Position numbers and translations under genes: made by a program | Notes under the pieces: generated by a model | Database searches by the model: none | Seen by the model: only the letters and a program-made list of their open reading frames with translations | Told to the model about the DNA's origin: nothing | Part shown: positions 61,736 to 64,000 of the stretch, piece after piece | How the letters are laid out: each line of letters starts with the position of its first letter | Position numbering within the stretch: the first letter of the stretch is position 1 | Assembly (NCBI GenBank): GCA_016647705.1 | Contig: CM028333.1 | Location: 26,716,243 to 26,780,242, forward strand | Origin: Eucommia ulmoides | Lineage: Eukaryota; Streptophyta; Magnoliopsida; Garryales; Eucommiaceae | Reading direction: 5' to 3' | DNA: 64,000 nucleotides

Positions 61736-62919
61736 CAGATGCCCTCTATTCCTAGGGGTATAGTGATTTCACGCCTTGGGAATACTAGGATGTTTCATGA
61801 TGAGTTGATGTTCTGTCGTTTTTTCATGGGGTGTGTCGAGTCAGCGCTCTCGTGGCGGCCTAACATTGCAGCTTTTCGTCTTTCAAGAGCCCTGGATATT
61901 TACTACCATAAGACAGTTGACAGGGAGTTGATTCTACGGTTGATTGATTCCGCTTCCTAGATAACAGTTGACAAAGAGTTGTGTTCAACCCATTTAAATG
62001 GAGTTTGTGAACTCTTCATTTGTGTTTCGTGGAGTGTCGCTTTCAGTTCTGAGCAGTTGTTGTGTCCAACTTAATTATGTAATTTGTGAAATTGTCAAAT
62101 GGTTTATTTTTTATTTTCATGCAATTAAATATTTGATGCTTTATTGGAAATAATTTTTTATTAATTAATTTATTTCACTCAAATTAAAAATAAAAAAAAA
62201 ATAAAATCGTAGACAGTATTGAAAATTGTGAATTGAATTGAGTAAAGAATTTCCTATTTCCCTATCTATTTTTGGAAGATGACAAAGCTACATCATTTTT
62301 TAGAATAGAGGAAGGAAAAATGAAGTGGTTCTTGTCATCGCCCACAGTGGAGGATGAATTTTGTATGTTAAGGGGGCAGATGATTAAAATTATCTTTTTG
62401 TTTTGGGAAGGACCGGGTCAAAATGGATTTAAAGCGATAAGAGAGGGTGTTTTCGGCAACCGGGAATATCCCTTCTCTCTTACCATTTTGCTTCCCAAAA
62501 AAAAAAAAAAAAAGCAAGAATGCGACAAAACAGAATCAAAGAGAAGAACCCTAATGCGAATTATGTTTATTTACAAGTTGTCGTCATTTTTCTTATAAAC
62601 AACAGACTACAAAAAAAATATATAGAGAGCTATCTATTTTTCCAATTTTCCTTTATTTGATTCTAATTGGCGTAACTAGGGCTGTTTAAAAATCCGAGAT
62701 ACCCAACCCACTCGCCCATACCCGACTGACCCAAACCATTGAATGCAGGTTTGTGAAGATTTGAATCGAAACGTTGGTTCAACAGTCTGTAATTTCGAGT
62801 TTAGGGTTGGACAACGGGTTTTCAATATCAAACCTGCTGCACCCGTTGCACCTAACCCGTCCAATCATCTATACATAAATAGGTTCTTATTAGGGTTTTT
62901 TCTCTTTCACTTTTCAGTG

Positions 62920-63192
62920 ATGCTTCTCGCTCCACCACTTTGTACTTCAGTCTTCTCTAATCTTCTTCTCCTCTCTAGTCCTTTGCTTCGATTCTCCTCT
63001 CCAGTGCTTCTATCGTTCGTCAATGTCTCATTCTTCATTCCAAAATCCGAATCGTTCATTCCTTCTTCTTCATTCAATGATTACCTGTCTAGGCTCTTGA
63101 AATCTCTTTGCCTTCTTCCATTCCAGATCAAAGTCTTCGTTTTTCGATTCCACATTCAATTTCGATTCATTGCGTTTGGAGATTACATTTAA
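62920..63192 (+). CDS. 90-codon frame conserved with block A, unidentified
   Basis: Starts MLLAPPLCTSVFSNLLLL and ends FGDYI-stop, the same length, start and stop as 31180-31452. Several amino acids differ and no insertion or deletion is seen over 273 nt. A TATA-like 'acataaatagg' lies about 40 bp upstream. The hydrophobic N-terminal half is retained. Function unknown. It may be a relic of a transposon's first exon. Confidence 0.3.
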   Translation: MLLAPPLCTSVFSNLLLLSSPLLRFSSPVLLSFVNVSFFIPKSESFIPSSSFNDYLSRLLKSLCLLPFQIKVFVFRFHIQFRFIAFGDYI

Positions 63193-63734
63193 TCGTCGTT
63201 GATTTTTGCATTCCTCTATTCTAAATCAAAATCATTATCTTGTTGTAGATCTTTTGGCTGTGAGTTTTGTGACGGTGCATTAGGTTTCTTATTGTATCAA
63301 ATTATTTTAATTGTTTTATGATATATTACACTGGCACTAAACATTTCTTGTGGCTTTGACTTTGGCCTTAGCATCCTATTCTACTAACTTGACTGATTTG
63401 GGTTTTTTGTTTGTGTTTTTTTTTTTTTTTTAAATAAATCTTTATATATGCCTCAACTTGGAGTTACGATAAGTTCAGGAACATGACATTTCTGTGGAAC
63501 ATTACATCACCAAAACTTCTTCCAGGCATTCCACATATATGTCTCACATGCCGGAGAGACACCACCGCCACCATCTCACTAACTCACTACTCCGCAACAA
63601 ATCTCTACCATTCCACACCACCTCTACCACCATCGTCGGTGGAACTGGAACCAAAAGGTGCATTATGCATCGTTTGGGTTTTGTATCAGAGAGAAAGAGA
63701 AAGGGTTTTTTTTTTTAATTATTTTTTTTTTTTT

Positions 63735-64000
63735 AAATTTGTGATGATGCTTGGAATTGGATCACTGGATATGTCAGCTTTGAGATCGGGAAGTGATGGA
63801 TTGTTGGGGTTTAGTCTAGTTCCTGCAAAACAATGCACCGCTAGTGGGCCTATCAGTGTTGGACCTCCGATGTGAGAATCAGTCGAGGGTACTGAGAAGA
63901 GATGTATTGATGTAGTAAGTGCATAAAGCTGTGTACAGATCACATACATCAAACCTTTAGAGTTCTGACCTTTATATAGGAAGAGAGGAGACTCGTTTGA
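63735..64000. repeat. Module 2 of block B (runs off the edge)
   Basis: Reads 'gatgatgcttggaattggatcac' through 'tttatataggaagagaggag'. It is parallel to module 1 at 61195 and to 31970-32137 plus 42001-42085 of block A. The gypsy element at 32138-41995 landed inside block A's copy of this module. Confidence 0.75.

Larger units (their letters stand above)
56923..64000. repeat. Block B: uninterrupted copy of the >=7-kb repeat
   Basis: Collinear with block A (see 14495-42300) and without its five insertions, so it acts as the reference for the block. The parts on the minus strand are a leader region (56923-59008), a PBS-like motif (59009-59025) and an LTR-like region upstream of it with a TATA box at 61017-61026. 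This points to a Tat/Ogre-type LTR element in minus orientation, but no protein domain is readable to prove it. The block runs off the right edge. Confidence 0.8.

Noticed and set aside
14495-64000. Blocks A and B as the two LTRs of one giant retrotransposon
   Set aside because: Homology runs about 2 kb beyond the PBS-like motif, there is no TG/CA border or purine tract at the block edges, and the DNA between them is a Helitron, a MITE and a Harbinger fragment, not pol.

Overview
The window looks like plant nuclear DNA, very probably an angiosperm and likely a eudicot: it is AT-rich, packed with plant-type transposable elements (Ty1/copia and Ty3/gypsy LTR elements, an L1-type LINE with a DUF4283 ORF1, a Helitron carrying host exons, Mutator-like and PIF/Harbinger-like pieces), and has microsatellites and long homopolymers. 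I found no intact host gene, tRNA, rRNA or CRISPR array. It reads as a gene-free, heterochromatin-like nest of transposons. Boundaries below rest mainly on target-site duplications (TSDs) and on direct comparison of repeated copies inside the window.

Layout. (1) 1-13949: a decayed copia element. Its 5' LTR runs off the left edge, and its roughly 2.3-kb 3' LTR has been split by two later insertions: a chromovirus-like solo LTR (6425-10871, TSD TAAAA), which itself carries a Tat/Athila-like solo LTR (7931-9526, TSD TTAAC), and a solo LTR of the copia family (11266-13568, TSD ATTTG). (2) 13951-14270: an 80-bp tandem repeat. (3) 14495 to about 42300, block A, and 56923-64000, block B: two diverged, collinear copies of the same >=7-kb sequence. 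B keeps a primer-binding-site-like motif of the Ogre/Tat type, so the block is probably the LTR plus leader of a minus-strand Tat-type fossil. Block A was later invaded five times: a solo LTR (15222-16579), a solo LTR (20224-22114), a MULE-like element (22940-24279), an L1 LINE (24446-30804) and a Tekay-like gypsy element with both LTRs (32138-41995, TSD GTAAT). Block B keeps the empty site for each of the five.

(4) 42663-53516: a non-autonomous Helitron (5' TC, 3' hairpin and CTAG, between host A and T). It carries a decayed exon of an NPH3-domain gene and an unidentified 76-codon exon with good splice sites. It was later invaded by a 5.66-kb non-autonomous Athila/Tat-type element with LTRs, PBS and one gag-like frame (46043-51702, TSD GTCAA). 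(5) 53517-56922: unassigned AT-rich DNA, a TAA-flanked MITE (54029-54732) and a fragment of PIF/Harbinger transposase (56650-56880) that abuts block B.

Nothing here acts as a pathway. The interest lies in the insertion history, the gene fragments carried by the Helitron, the gag-only element, and fast-changing repeat cassettes inside several LTR families. All percent identities are by-eye impressions; no alignment or database search was run.
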